A stretch of 64,000 bases of DNA from Syntrophaceae bacterium (GTDB taxonomy: Bacteria > Desulfobacterota > Syntrophia > Syntrophales > Smithellaceae), in contig WRPE01000005.1 in the NCBI GenBank assembly GCA_009773315.1, forward strand, positions 26,767 through 90,766, read 5' to 3'. The translations under genes were made by a program, and so were the position numbers. The notes under the pieces are model-generated. The model did not search any database and was not told the DNA's origin. It saw only the letters and a list, made by a program, of their open reading frames with translations. Positions 25,161 to 33,794 of this stretch are shown here, piece after piece (the stretch's first letter is position 1; the number at the start of each line of letters is the position of its first letter).

Positions 25161-27296
25161 TCATGGTGTTTTGGCTGGCCCACCTAAGATTTGTAGAATC
25201 ACGAACAAGATACCGAAAGCCCCAACACCCCAGAGTGATTTTCTCCAAGGCTTTACAACAAGCCCTACAATACCGAATGAAACCATAAAGCTTAAACATC
25301 CCTGTAAACCATAGCTGTTGGGATGGCGCAATAGCCAATCCCATCGCCAGGCACTATTAATCACGACTAAAAAGATCAGACTCGTAAGTAATGCAATAAT
25401 GATACTGGAAAATTGCCGAATGCGAAGTGCTTTTAGCTCTGCTGTTCGGGCTTTTTCCTGTGCATTATCCTTGGCGATAGTGAGTTCTTCTGCTTCCTTC
25501 TTTTTTGCATTCAATAATTCATATGCTTTGGCGATTTCTATAGAAGTCTCCTGTTTCTGTTGTTCCAGATCTTTTTCAACCCGCCCTTTATCAGTTGTTA
25601 ACAAATCTATTTGTTTTGCCAAAGCTGCGCGTTCTTCAATTAGTGTTTGATTCTCTGCCGAGATGGCTGAATCCACCAGTTCTTGAAACTGTTCATCATT
25701 ATCAACCGCACGTAATCGGTCGATAAGTAAATCATTGGAAAGCAATTTAGCAGCCGTTTCTTCTGGGAAATCCTTGTAGCATGCAAGAAGATTAAGCATT
25801 TTTGAGCAAGCTTTAACAGCACCGCTTCCAATAGTTCTGAATTCCGGTATTGCGAATGTTTCAGCGAATGACTTGTCAAAATCCTGACTTGCAGGGATAA
25901 ATGGACGGAGTATTTGCCACAAGACATTAGGTAAAACAACTGATCCATATGATTTGGATCTTCGGCTTTCATTGCTATCGAAACGATATAACGTATAGTC
26001 ACATGTTAGAAGCAGGGCACCAGCATTAATGGTCGATTTGGTGCTTTTTCTTATTGACCGGACGCAATCAAGGACGGCCACATCATGGATTATAGATCCA
26101 TCAGGTTTTTTCTTATAAATGCTTTCCAAAAACTTGATATAATTCTCCTGAAGTGTGCCTCGCTCAATTAGCCTATCCTCTAAAGGTTTATATTCATCGA
26201 TCCCTTTTCCTTTCAGTAGGAGATCAATATGCTGGTACGGCCGCAAGAAAGAATCGACATCAATACCAGTTTCAACATTTTTCTGATGGTACTTTAGTGC
26301 AATACCTGAGATGTAGGGAGATTTCATGGCTGCTCTGCTTAGTGATTGTGGCCAGTGGTTTTTTTTCAATTCACCAGCATAATAGTTAATCGTATCAATC
26401 GCTTCCTCTAGAGTTCTTTCGTGGTATTTCAAGTAAAATGGAAGCTTATTGTCAGAAATTACTTTAAGTAAATTATGGGAAACTTCCACTTGCGAGTTGA
26501 CATGAATATCAAGGATACCAAAAAGGAAGTTGGTGTCACAGAATATTACGAGTGGACTCAAATTCTCACGATAATTATTGGCAACATCTGGTGAAACCAT
26601 CAAAGAGAAGTAGTTGAAAGCACCATCCGCACACTCCGCAATATATTGTGTCCGATCCGGTTTATTACCTGCTGCAGATAGAAACTCCACAATTGCCGCC
26701 TTCGCAGTAGGCCAGTGCTTGCTATCAAAATGCGACTTCACGGCATCTTTAAGCATAAGCGATAGGCTTTTAGAGTATTCCTCCGGGAGTTCTACTGAAG
26801 AATCGAGAAAAGCTACGGCCTGAATCCCATGGCGCAGAAATGCTTTTGCCAGGTACGCCTGTAAGGCATCCCACGCCGCATCACTAGGAAAATCAACATA
26901 CTTTTTGGAGATCTCCATCATCCATTCACCACGAATCCGTTTTTGTAAACATGACGCCTGTTCAATTTGGGCTTGAACGTTCATTCGCGATTCATCTGTG
27001 AGAACATAATTGGTTCCCAAAGGCTTGTGTATTCGACCATCTTGAATCAACCGATCCAGCGCCTCCTGGATTTGATGATTCGGAGCATCAATCCCAAACA
27101 TCGTTGAGAGGACACCTGCTATATCATTTGCACTGCACAGGCTATCTCCTTCAAATGCAAGGATAGTATGGACAATTAATTCTCTGAGGCTCTCTTCAGG
27201 TGAACGAATATTTGAAATGGCCGCAAAACTACACATCTGTTGGAAATTCGTACTTGCTACCGAGATGCGAATAGTTTCTACATTAGGTTGCGTCAT
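25161..27296 (-). CDS. Membrane-anchored PIN-like nuclease in the BREX locus
   Basis: About 711 residues from ATG 27296, which has an AAGGAGGG site; the track start is a TTG one codon earlier. Residues 30-110 look like a winged-helix region (CSANDIAGVLSTMFGIDAP). A PIN-like core follows: SPLVIFCDTNFLFGILD (about 250-266) and IIHDVAVLDCVRS with LLLTCDYTLYRFD (about 402-440), giving the usual acidic residues. Residues 545-625 are a long coiled coil (TLIEERAALAKQIDLL, EKDLEQQKQETSIEIAKAY), and three hydrophobic helices lie at about 630-705. It starts 27 bases after pglX. A role as a membrane-tethered effector is inference. Confidence 0.7.
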   Translation of the reverse strand: MTQPNVETIRISVASTNFQQMCSFAAISNIRSPEESLRELIVHTILAFEGDSLCSANDIAGVLSTMFGIDAPNHQIQEALDRLIQDGRIHKPLGTNYVLTDESRMNVQAQIEQASCLQKRIRGEWMMEISKKYVDFPSDAAWDALQAYLAKAFLRHGIQAVAFLDSSVELPEEYSKSLSLMLKDAVKSHFDSKHWPTAKAAIVEFLSAAGNKPDRTQYIAECADGAFNYFSLMVSPDVANNYRENLSPLVIFCDTNFLFGILDIHVNSQVEVSHNLLKVISDNKLPFYLKYHERTLEEAIDTINYYAGELKKNHWPQSLSRAAMKSPYISGIALKYHQKNVETGIDVDSFLRPYQHIDLLLKGKGIDEYKPLEDRLIERGTLQENYIKFLESIYKKKPDGSIIHDVAVLDCVRSIRKSTKSTINAGALLLTCDYTLYRFDSNESRRSKSYGSVVLPNVLWQILRPFIPASQDFDKSFAETFAIPEFRTIGSGAVKACSKMLNLLACYKDFPEETAAKLLSNDLLIDRLRAVDNDEQFQELVDSAISAENQTLIEERAALAKQIDLLTTDKGRVEKDLEQQKQETSIEIAKAYELLNAKKKEAEELTIAKDNAQEKARTAELKALRIRQFSSIIIALLTSLIFLVVINSAWRWDWLLRHPNSYGLQGCLSFMVSFGIVGLVVKPWRKSLWGVGAFGILFVILQILGGPAKTP

Positions 27297-27323
27297 CAAG
27301 CGATCCCTCCTTATTCGAAATGT

Positions 27324-30300
27324 TTACAATAATAATGTGGCTATGCGGTCGTATTCCTCCAGGCATTTGCGTTTGGACATGAATTCGCCGAAGGCTTGTT
27401 CTTCTTTGCGTTTCAGGACGGGGAAGGTGTCGAGAATGTAGGCAAATTCGTCACGAGACAGACCATAGAGATGGGCGACGCAGGCGTCAATTTCGGCCCG
27501 TAACTGGGCACGGTCTCCCGTGTCCCTCCGGTCGGGAGTGCGCTCATGGACACCGCAGGCGGTTGACCATTCCGGGGTCAGATTGGCGGCTTCCTCGTAA
27601 AGGCGACGACGGGTTTCCTGTTCGTGCTGGGGGCCATAGGTAAATTTTGCTTTTCCATCTGATGGGTACCAGAAGGCTGCATCCTTCCATCTATCTATTT
27701 GAATTTCCTTCCACAATTCTGAAAAGCGCTCATCTATACAGGTGAGGCGAGCAGTGCGTGCGGTAATTTCTGGATGGACGGGGCTGTTTTGCAGTTGTGG
27801 AAGCGGTAAATCCATATAAGTCGTGCTCAAATGACTGGTCGTTTTGATCCGCGTGAGAAAATCGAATACGAAAGAGTTAACGACACCGCCCCAAAAGCAG
27901 ATCTGTGACAAAGGATAGACGTTTTGAATGATTATATTGTGGCCAGACAACCTCGGACAGTAATGTTCAAACGTCCTAATAGTATATGAATGAGGGGATG
28001 GTTTTGGCAATATAGCGGCAATAAAAGTACGTTCATTCGTATCGGCAGCAACCTCTCTGAAGGCCAATCTGTATCGCTCAGGTGCCAGATCAATCTGGCC
28101 GTCTTTCGTTATTTTGAGAATGTCAATCTTTGACTTCTTTTCAAGCTCCGCAACTCGATTAACGGAATCTTTTGAATAAAAAAGCCGATAGGCTGTTGGT
28201 TTTAAATAATGACTGGGCGCAGCAAAGTCACAATCAAAATGCCAGATCATTTTCCCTTCAAACAGTTGTGGTCCACCTGTTTCACATGGCGAAAGACTTT
28301 CGGTGTGAGAAGTCAAGTCAATTTCCCGTGCCACTGTTAAATTCAAATCTGGACCGATAAGGGGGAACGTTTTGTAGATATTGAGTGAAATTTTTAAGTC
28401 CTGCTGGCTTTTGAATTCCATGACGCTCAGGGTTTCGGGCGAGAATTTGCGGACGTGATCTAACTGCATCTCCAGCGCCCCGGCGTCGATGACGGGCAGG
28501 CGTTCCGGGTCGTGTTCCATGAAGGCGCAGCGGAAGGCCTCTGTTTTACCTCCCTTTTCCGTGCAGAAAAGGATGAACTTGAAGCGCCCGTCCACGGCAG
28601 TGAAAACCGTCGGCCAGCGGTTCTCAAAACCATAGAGGCAACAGATGCGGCTCTCGTTGAAAAAAAGCTCTCGCAACGGCTGACATCCCTGGTCTGTATA
28701 GAGTCCACTGGGCGTTACGATCCCCAGGCAGCCGCCCGGCCTGAGAAGAACGAAGAACCGCTCCAGAAAGAGCTTATAGGTGTTGATGTCCCCTTTGCCC
28801 AGGGCGCGGTAGGCGGCCGGCTGCCGAACATATTCGCTTTGCTGTTCAAAGTCCAGGCAACAGGTCTCCCACTTCCTGCGGATGGGCGGGTGTTCCGCCA
28901 TGAGGTGTTCGGCTACCCGGTTGGCCTCCTGTTTCGTGTAACTGCGGAAGGCACTATCATAGGCGGAGAAGAACTCCTGAGAATTCGGTTTAAGGATATC
29001 CCAGGGCGGATTGCCGACGTCGGCGTCGAAACCACCGTTTTCCTCGTTGAAGACCTCTGGAAACTCCAGCGGCCAATGGAAAAAGTGATGCCTACCCGCA
29101 AGGACTTTCGCCTTATCATCCAGTTCCATTTCGGCGATCGATGCCGGGGCTTCACCCTGTGCCAAACGCAGGAAGAGTCCATGATAATCATCTGGGTTTA
29201 CTGCGCTGTCCATGAGATAGGCTGTGAAGAGATCCGCCAAGGGCAACAACGGGTTGATTCTTTCGCGCCGGGTCTCTTCATGGATCTCCTTCTGGCGATC
29301 CGTATCGTCCTCTGCAATCTGTGTGATGGACATCATGTCTCGGGCGGCTTTTTGAAAGGCCTCCGTCAGTGTTTCAGGAAAAGGTAAGTCCTGCAGTTTC
29401 TTATCTTTCTGAAGCTTCTTTTTGGCATCCTTGCTACGTTCCGGGATTCTCTGCAATTGGGCAAGGTGTCGGATACCGATAAGGCTGTTGCCGCATCGCA
29501 GATGATGATCGAGAAAAGTCAATTTGTGTTCCCGGGCGAAGCAATTGAGCCACAGAGAAAGCTTGGCCAGGTGGACGGCAAGGGGATTCAAATCCACACC
29601 GTAGAGGCAATGTCGGGTTATGAGCCGCCGCCAGTGATTCGGGGCACAGGTCGTCGGCGAGGACATTCCCTCAACATCAGGGATTTCAGCAAGAAGGCTG
29701 ACAATCAGATCGGTAATTTGGTCTGCGGCGTTGACAAGAAAATGGCCGCTTCCCATACCGGGATCGCAGAGTCTGAAGATAAGGACGACTTCCTTGACGA
29801 AGCGTTCCACCAGGGCAATTGCCGACTGGGCTGCCCCACGCCGGACAGCCACATCATGCCCTTCTTGGGTTTCCCGGATAAAGAGATCGAAGCGCTCCCG
29901 GTAGTCCTGGGCGAAACGATCCTGCAGTGGCTGAATGACCGTTTTTCCGTTGAGAAATCGGACCAGACTCTCCGGCGTGTAGTAAGATCCAGTCTGCTTG
30001 CGCTCCAAAGCGGACTCACCAAAATAAACATCGCCTTTTTTAATGAGACTGTCGCTCGTTTGGCGGGCAGTTTCCGAAGCCAGCAGGTTTTCTATGCCTT
30101 TCTTTGTCCGGCGACGAATACGATCCGCATCGGCTAAAGTGACATTAAATTCGAGAATATTCTCGTACATTTCACCTAAGTGACGCACCTCCAGATTGCG
30201 GTAGGGGATGGGGTATTCCTTATCCGGATCTGAATCATAAGGATCTACATAGGCCATCAGATAGAGGGCGCGAGCAAGAAAGTCATTTCTCAGTTGCTGT

Positions 30301-31349
30301 TTCCCCAGAAATTTCTCTTGCTCATCATCAAACAGACCGCCATTATATCCCATGATTCCATACTCCGGATCGCCGTCGTTGACTGCATGGATCAGCCCTT
30401 TGAGGTGTTTCCAGAGATCATATCCTTCATGGTCTGTCCGGATTCCCCACCGGAAACGATGGGCCTCACGGCAGAGGGCCTGAATGGAATGCTTGGCATA
30501 AATCTCCTGCTTTTCCACCTGGGACGGCAGAAGGCTGCGGGACTCGGCGTAGAAGAGGAAAAGGCAACGATAGAGCAACTTGACGGCGCTTGCGAATATT
30601 TCCCCTCTCTCCTCCTCAGTGTATTCTTCACCTTTGCGGGGAGTATCCGCGATGAAACCATTACAAATATACTGGAGGGCTTCGTCAATCTGCTGGAGAA
30701 GCGGGGATTTCACTTTATCCTCGAGGAGCTTCTCAGATGCCGCCATGTCCTTGTCCAGAGGGCAAGTATAAACGCCGAGGTTGCGGGCGTCTTCCTTCCG
30801 TCCATCTTCTTTGTCCCCCGCTTCCGGCGTGAAGGAGTCCATATGGAAGAATGTCTCAAACAGGGCGTACTCTCCTTCATCATTCTGCGCCAAAGCCTCG
30901 GCAAGATTGAGTTCCACATATTCCTCAAATGGCTTGCCGGTGCGGTTTGTATAGAGGCGCCACCTTTCCCCATTCGTCAGGAGCCCCCAAGTCAGCTTGC
31001 GATGCCGCAGTTGCATGATCAATCTCGCCGGCCAGAAACGCCCGACCGAAGTATCATCCATATCCGCCCCCGGTTCTATGAGATAGAGAACTGCGACGCA
31101 GTTGGAATAATTGTAGTCCTCATACAGGGGATAAACGCCGGGATTATCTGTACTGACCGGAGGGACAAAGGAAAGATAACTGAGAGCCTGTTTGATATAG
31201 GTATTCCAGAGAGACTTTAGATTGGTCCTGTCGCAATTCTTCCAGGTATGAGCAAGGGTCGCCATGCGGCCCTGACCGGCGTCGTCCAGTTTTGCTTCGG
31301 AACGGATTTTATCGATAAAAAGTGTGCTGAATAATCCGTGGTTTCTCAT
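27324..31349 (-). CDS. pglX: BREX PglX-like DNA adenine methyltransferase (Eco57I/type IIG-like)
   Basis: About 1341 residues from ATG 31349, with GAGGAG just upstream; the track ORF adds a spurious 56-residue leader. Methyltransferase motif I is CDPGMGSGHFLVNAADQ (about 595), followed by GVDLNPLAVHLAKLSLW and motif IV GNPPWDIL, the gamma N6-adenine or N4-cytosine class. The N-terminus has WGLLTNGERWRLYTNRTG, common to type IIG and type I-like proteins, but I see no PD-(D/E)xK catalytic set, so it is probably a methylase only, as in BREX, where PglX marks host DNA. It follows the small 31.4 kb gene by 7 bases. Confidence 0.88.
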   Translation of the reverse strand: MRNHGLFSTLFIDKIRSEAKLDDAGQGRMATLAHTWKNCDRTNLKSLWNTYIKQALSYLSFVPPVSTDNPGVYPLYEDYNYSNCVAVLYLIEPGADMDDTSVGRFWPARLIMQLRHRKLTWGLLTNGERWRLYTNRTGKPFEEYVELNLAEALAQNDEGEYALFETFFHMDSFTPEAGDKEDGRKEDARNLGVYTCPLDKDMAASEKLLEDKVKSPLLQQIDEALQYICNGFIADTPRKGEEYTEEERGEIFASAVKLLYRCLFLFYAESRSLLPSQVEKQEIYAKHSIQALCREAHRFRWGIRTDHEGYDLWKHLKGLIHAVNDGDPEYGIMGYNGGLFDDEQEKFLGKQQLRNDFLARALYLMAYVDPYDSDPDKEYPIPYRNLEVRHLGEMYENILEFNVTLADADRIRRRTKKGIENLLASETARQTSDSLIKKGDVYFGESALERKQTGSYYTPESLVRFLNGKTVIQPLQDRFAQDYRERFDLFIRETQEGHDVAVRRGAAQSAIALVERFVKEVVLIFRLCDPGMGSGHFLVNAADQITDLIVSLLAEIPDVEGMSSPTTCAPNHWRRLITRHCLYGVDLNPLAVHLAKLSLWLNCFAREHKLTFLDHHLRCGNSLIGIRHLAQLQRIPERSKDAKKKLQKDKKLQDLPFPETLTEAFQKAARDMMSITQIAEDDTDRQKEIHEETRRERINPLLPLADLFTAYLMDSAVNPDDYHGLFLRLAQGEAPASIAEMELDDKAKVLAGRHHFFHWPLEFPEVFNEENGGFDADVGNPPWDILKPNSQEFFSAYDSAFRSYTKQEANRVAEHLMAEHPPIRRKWETCCLDFEQQSEYVRQPAAYRALGKGDINTYKLFLERFFVLLRPGGCLGIVTPSGLYTDQGCQPLRELFFNESRICCLYGFENRWPTVFTAVDGRFKFILFCTEKGGKTEAFRCAFMEHDPERLPVIDAGALEMQLDHVRKFSPETLSVMEFKSQQDLKISLNIYKTFPLIGPDLNLTVAREIDLTSHTESLSPCETGGPQLFEGKMIWHFDCDFAAPSHYLKPTAYRLFYSKDSVNRVAELEKKSKIDILKITKDGQIDLAPERYRLAFREVAADTNERTFIAAILPKPSPHSYTIRTFEHYCPRLSGHNIIIQNVYPLSQICFWGGVVNSFVFDFLTRIKTTSHLSTTYMDLPLPQLQNSPVHPEITARTARLTCIDERFSELWKEIQIDRWKDAAFWYPSDGKAKFTYGPQHEQETRRRLYEEAANLTPEWSTACGVHERTPDRRDTGDRAQLRAEIDACVAHLYGLSRDEFAYILDTFPVLKRKEEQAFGEFMSKRKCLEEYDRIATLLL

Positions 31350-31356
31350 AATCTCC

Positions 31357-31827
31357 TCAAGTGAGTGCGAGGGTGTCCCGCTGGTCAATGACAAACTGGT
31401 ATTGCTTGAATCGGTCAAACTTCTGCGCTGCAAGGGATCGGTCAAACTGCATGGCGAAAAGCAGGGCGGGCTTTTTGTCCCACGTCTCGATTTGCTGGGC
31501 AAACTGCTCCAGGACACCAGCTTGACCCGTCCAGGTTGCCTTCAAAAATTCCATGCCGGATATGATGAGTATTTTTTTATTATCGCCGCGCTCTGCAAGA
31601 AAACGAAAAAGGTCGTTGATAGAAAAGGTTCCAACATTTTCAGAAAGCGTCTCATCTTCCGCAAAAACATCTAAAACATGCAGATGGGCGGCGACGGCTT
31701 GCCGCGCGAGTTCGGCGGCCCAGGATTCTTGTGATAGATAATCGTGAGTGAAAACGATGCAGGCTCTGCCACGAGGGCGCTTGGGAAGAGATTTTGTCAG
31801 TTCAACAATGTCCACGACTTTATCCAA
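31357..31827 (-). CDS. Small BREX-locus protein, BrxF-like in position, without a P-loop
   Basis: 156 residues. The start is a TTG directly after the TAA of the upstream gene, backed by a perfect GGAGGT site at 31835-31840. The pattern of buried strands (ACIVFTHDY, HLHVLDVF, KKILIISGMEFL, PALLFAMQFD) resembles a small AAA/RecA-like fold, and KKILIISG sits where a Walker B strand would, but there is no GxxxxGK[ST]. BrxF of type 3 BREX is of similar size and position yet has a P-loop; relation is uncertain. Tightly packed between the DUF4007-like gene and pglX, so it very likely works with them. Confidence 0.6.
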   Translation of the reverse strand: MDKVVDIVELTKSLPKRPRGRACIVFTHDYLSQESWAAELARQAVAAHLHVLDVFAEDETLSENVGTFSINDLFRFLAERGDNKKILIISGMEFLKATWTGQAGVLEQFAQQIETWDKKPALLFAMQFDRSLAAQKFDRFKQYQFVIDQRDTLALT

Positions 31828-32775
31828 TTAGCCGACCTCCTTTTGCCTGGATTCAGGGCTGGCGCCTTCGTAATACCACTTTAGAAAGGTAAAAGCGGAT
31901 AAGCCGTCCAAGAGACGAACCTGGTCAAGATGGTGTGTACTTTCATATCGCACCCATCCGTTTTGATGCAGCGGCTCTACAGCTTGGCGAAAGGTGGATT
32001 CATCAAAGCCGAATAAAAGGGAAGGCGACCCCTCTGCCTCTGCGATTTCCCGAACCTGCAGAAGGCTCTCCCCGCGCGTGGCGGCATAATCATATATCAT
32101 GGCACTGAGGATGAGAGGCTCTACGCGCAGATGGCGCGTCCGGTATAACCGTCCATCGCTATGCTGGTGAAGGATTTCCAGCTTCTTAAGGTTTCTATTC
32201 AGGTAGGCATCTATGACGAAACGAACCTCCTGCTGTAGGTGCTTGCCGATGGTTCTATCGGTATATTGACCGGAAAGGGTAGTTCTTAAATTAGCCAACC
32301 AGCCGCTTTCGGTTATAGCCTGCTCTGCGGGAAGGATCGAGTTAAAGATTTCGTACCAGACGAGATTCTTGGAGCTACCTGCGCCCCGGTAATGGCACCA
32401 TTGGAGGGTGCCGATCCTTTCCAGAAAGATATCGTGTGCGGCAATCAGTTCACCTGTCTGTGTCAGGGTTTGCATCCCTGGCTTAATCAGTCCCAGCGCA
32501 CAACCGATACTCACGACACTTTCTATCTGGCGGTTAGACAATCCTGTGCTTTCTTGGATTGCCTCACGATAGATCCGCTTCATTGATGGGTTGGACAACA
32601 AAAAGTGCAAAACGCGGGACAACTGATCGAACGCGAAGAGATAACCATTGCTGAGCTGGAGTTTGCGGATTGGTTGAACCATTGAATGCCTTTTGTCGTA
32701 GAGAATGGTTTCTGCCGATAACGAAATTATTGCTTGTTTTTTCCTTGGCTGTCCATGTCCTCCCATAAATCTCAT
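31828..32775 (-). CDS. DUF4007-like protein at the head of the BREX operon
   Basis: 315 residues (284 if translation starts at the internal ATG at 32682; neither start has a strong ribosome site). The middle recalls DUF4007 proteins: a winged-helix-like segment (IYREAIQESTGLSNRQIESVVSIGCALGLI), LTQTGELIAAHDIFLERIGTLQWCHYRGAG, then WYEIFNSILPAEQA. DUF4007 proteins are known beside phosphorothioation (Dnd-type) and type 4 BREX-like genes, where they are thought to help DNA recognition. Here no sulfur-modification gene is visible; a methyltransferase follows instead. First gene of the BREX transcript, abutting the next gene. Confidence 0.65.
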   Translation of the reverse strand: MRFMGGHGQPRKKQAIISLSAETILYDKRHSMVQPIRKLQLSNGYLFAFDQLSRVLHFLLSNPSMKRIYREAIQESTGLSNRQIESVVSIGCALGLIKPGMQTLTQTGELIAAHDIFLERIGTLQWCHYRGAGSSKNLVWYEIFNSILPAEQAITESGWLANLRTTLSGQYTDRTIGKHLQQEVRFVIDAYLNRNLKKLEILHQHSDGRLYRTRHLRVEPLILSAMIYDYAATRGESLLQVREIAEAEGSPSLLFGFDESTFRQAVEPLHQNGWVRYESTHHLDQVRLLDGLSAFTFLKWYYEGASPESRQKEVG

Positions 32776-32988
32776 TTATTATGCGTTGTTAGATTGCATA
32801 TTTATCACAATACGTCAATCATAGACTTAACAAATTATTAGTTTGATAAATTGAAAGAAAATAGTGCCTCACAACTCTGCACCTTTCAAACCGAAGTCAA
32901 TGAATGTAGCCGATGAGCGAAAGTGTTGAGTTGTATTTGTACCCTTCAATGGTTATCGAAATCGGTCGGCCAGCGGACACGGATAATA

Positions 32989-33312
32989 TCAGGATTCGAC
33001 ATACTGAACCTCCGCTGCTACCATGACCTCATCCCGAAAGTAACGGCTTAGCTCCGCCGGTGTCCGCAAGTCCGCTTTGCGTCCCAGGATGTCGGAAAGC
33101 ACCAGTTCCATCTCGGCCAGTCGGATGTAGCCGACCCGTTGACCGGGTTGAAACTCTACTAGCACATCCACATCGCTTTCCGGCCGGAAGTCCTGCCGGA
33201 GAACCGATCCGAAAAAGGATAGTCGCCCGATATGATATTTGATGCAGAATTGTTCGATCTGGTTTTTCTGAAATTGTATATTGGCGATCGTACCCATATT
33301 CATCAACCCCAT
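32989..33312 (-). CDS. Minimal nucleotidyltransferase (MNT) domain protein without visible HEPN partner
   Basis: 107 residues. The MNT signature is intact: RLSFFGSVLRQDFRPESDVDVLVEF, giving the GS and DxD metal-binding residues, and a later aspartate in KADLRTP. MNT antitoxins usually AMPylate a HEPN toxin encoded next to them. No HEPN protein is seen on either side, so this may be an orphan or a solitary antitoxin. The most likely start is the inner ATG MGTIANIQF. It is the rightmost gene of the island, before the right half of repeat family 2. Confidence 0.8.
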   Translation of the reverse strand: MGLMNMGTIANIQFQKNQIEQFCIKYHIGRLSFFGSVLRQDFRPESDVDVLVEFQPGQRVGYIRLAEMELVLSDILGRKADLRTPAELSRYFRDEVMVAAEVQYVES

Positions 33313-33495
33313 TCAACATCCTGTTCCGTCGCTCAACGCGTGTAAGCAAGGTTGGTCGGATTTATTAACTCTCCGATTCCAGTCAAAATCCGCATCACCT
33401 GTCGTTCATTACCACAGAATAACCTATAACCAGTTGTAATCTTGCATAATCGATCATATTTATCAAGCAAACAGTTCAGCAGAAAGAAAGTCATA

Positions 33496-33520
33496 TTTCT
33501 TTACACCTTATGTAAAGAAA
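33496..33520. repeat. Perfect 10-base inverted repeat
   Basis: TTTCTTTACA-CCTTA-TGTAAAGAAA. It could be an operator for the MNT gene (about 185 bases upstream of its start) or a weak hairpin at the island edge. Confidence 0.5.
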
Positions 33521-33541
33521 AATTCGTCCTAGGGCAAACCG

Positions 33542-33580
33542 GGTTATGCGCTTTGATCTTGGAATCGAAGTTTCACTAAC
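33542..33580. repeat. Repeat family 2, right half only
   Basis: GGTTA-GCG followed by GGAATCGAAGTTTCACTAAC matches the right part of the intact copy at 1978-2060, beginning about where the left half at 10926-10973 ends. Confidence 0.65.
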
Positions 33581-33706
33581 CACTCTTTTTAATTGATTCT
33601 CACCCTGAAATGAACTAATAATTTCCCCTGACTAATTATCATGCAAAGGCGGCCTATGGACGATTGATGATTAATTTTTTATCAGCTTATTTTGCAGTCA
33701 ACAAAC

Positions 33707-33765
33707 CCCTGTCACCGAAGAAAAATGCCGTCTTAAGGCTTGACGGGGGCTTTTCCCTTTTGTCG
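33707..33765 (+). terminator. GC-rich hairpin with U-rich tail upstream of the DUF748 gene
   Basis: CCCCTGTCA pairs with TTGACGGGGG (one G-T pair) around a 25-base loop that itself contains GCC/GGC, and CTTTTCCCTTTT follows. It could be a terminator or a leader attenuator for the gene starting at 33795. Confidence 0.4.
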
Positions 33766-33794
33766 CTAAAAGTCAATAAAAGGAGCTGACCGAC

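Larger units (their letters stand above)
33313..33794. other. Intergenic region at the right edge of the BREX island
   Basis: No gene seen in about 480 bases. It contains a perfect inverted repeat (33496-33520), the right half of repeat family 2 (33542-33580) and a GC-rich hairpin (33707-33749) before the DUF748 gene. Confidence 0.6.

Noticed and set aside
28512-29387. Long plus-strand ORFs opposite pglX (also 29457-30137, 30294-31220)
   Set aside because: Shadows of the pglX reading frame; no domains.
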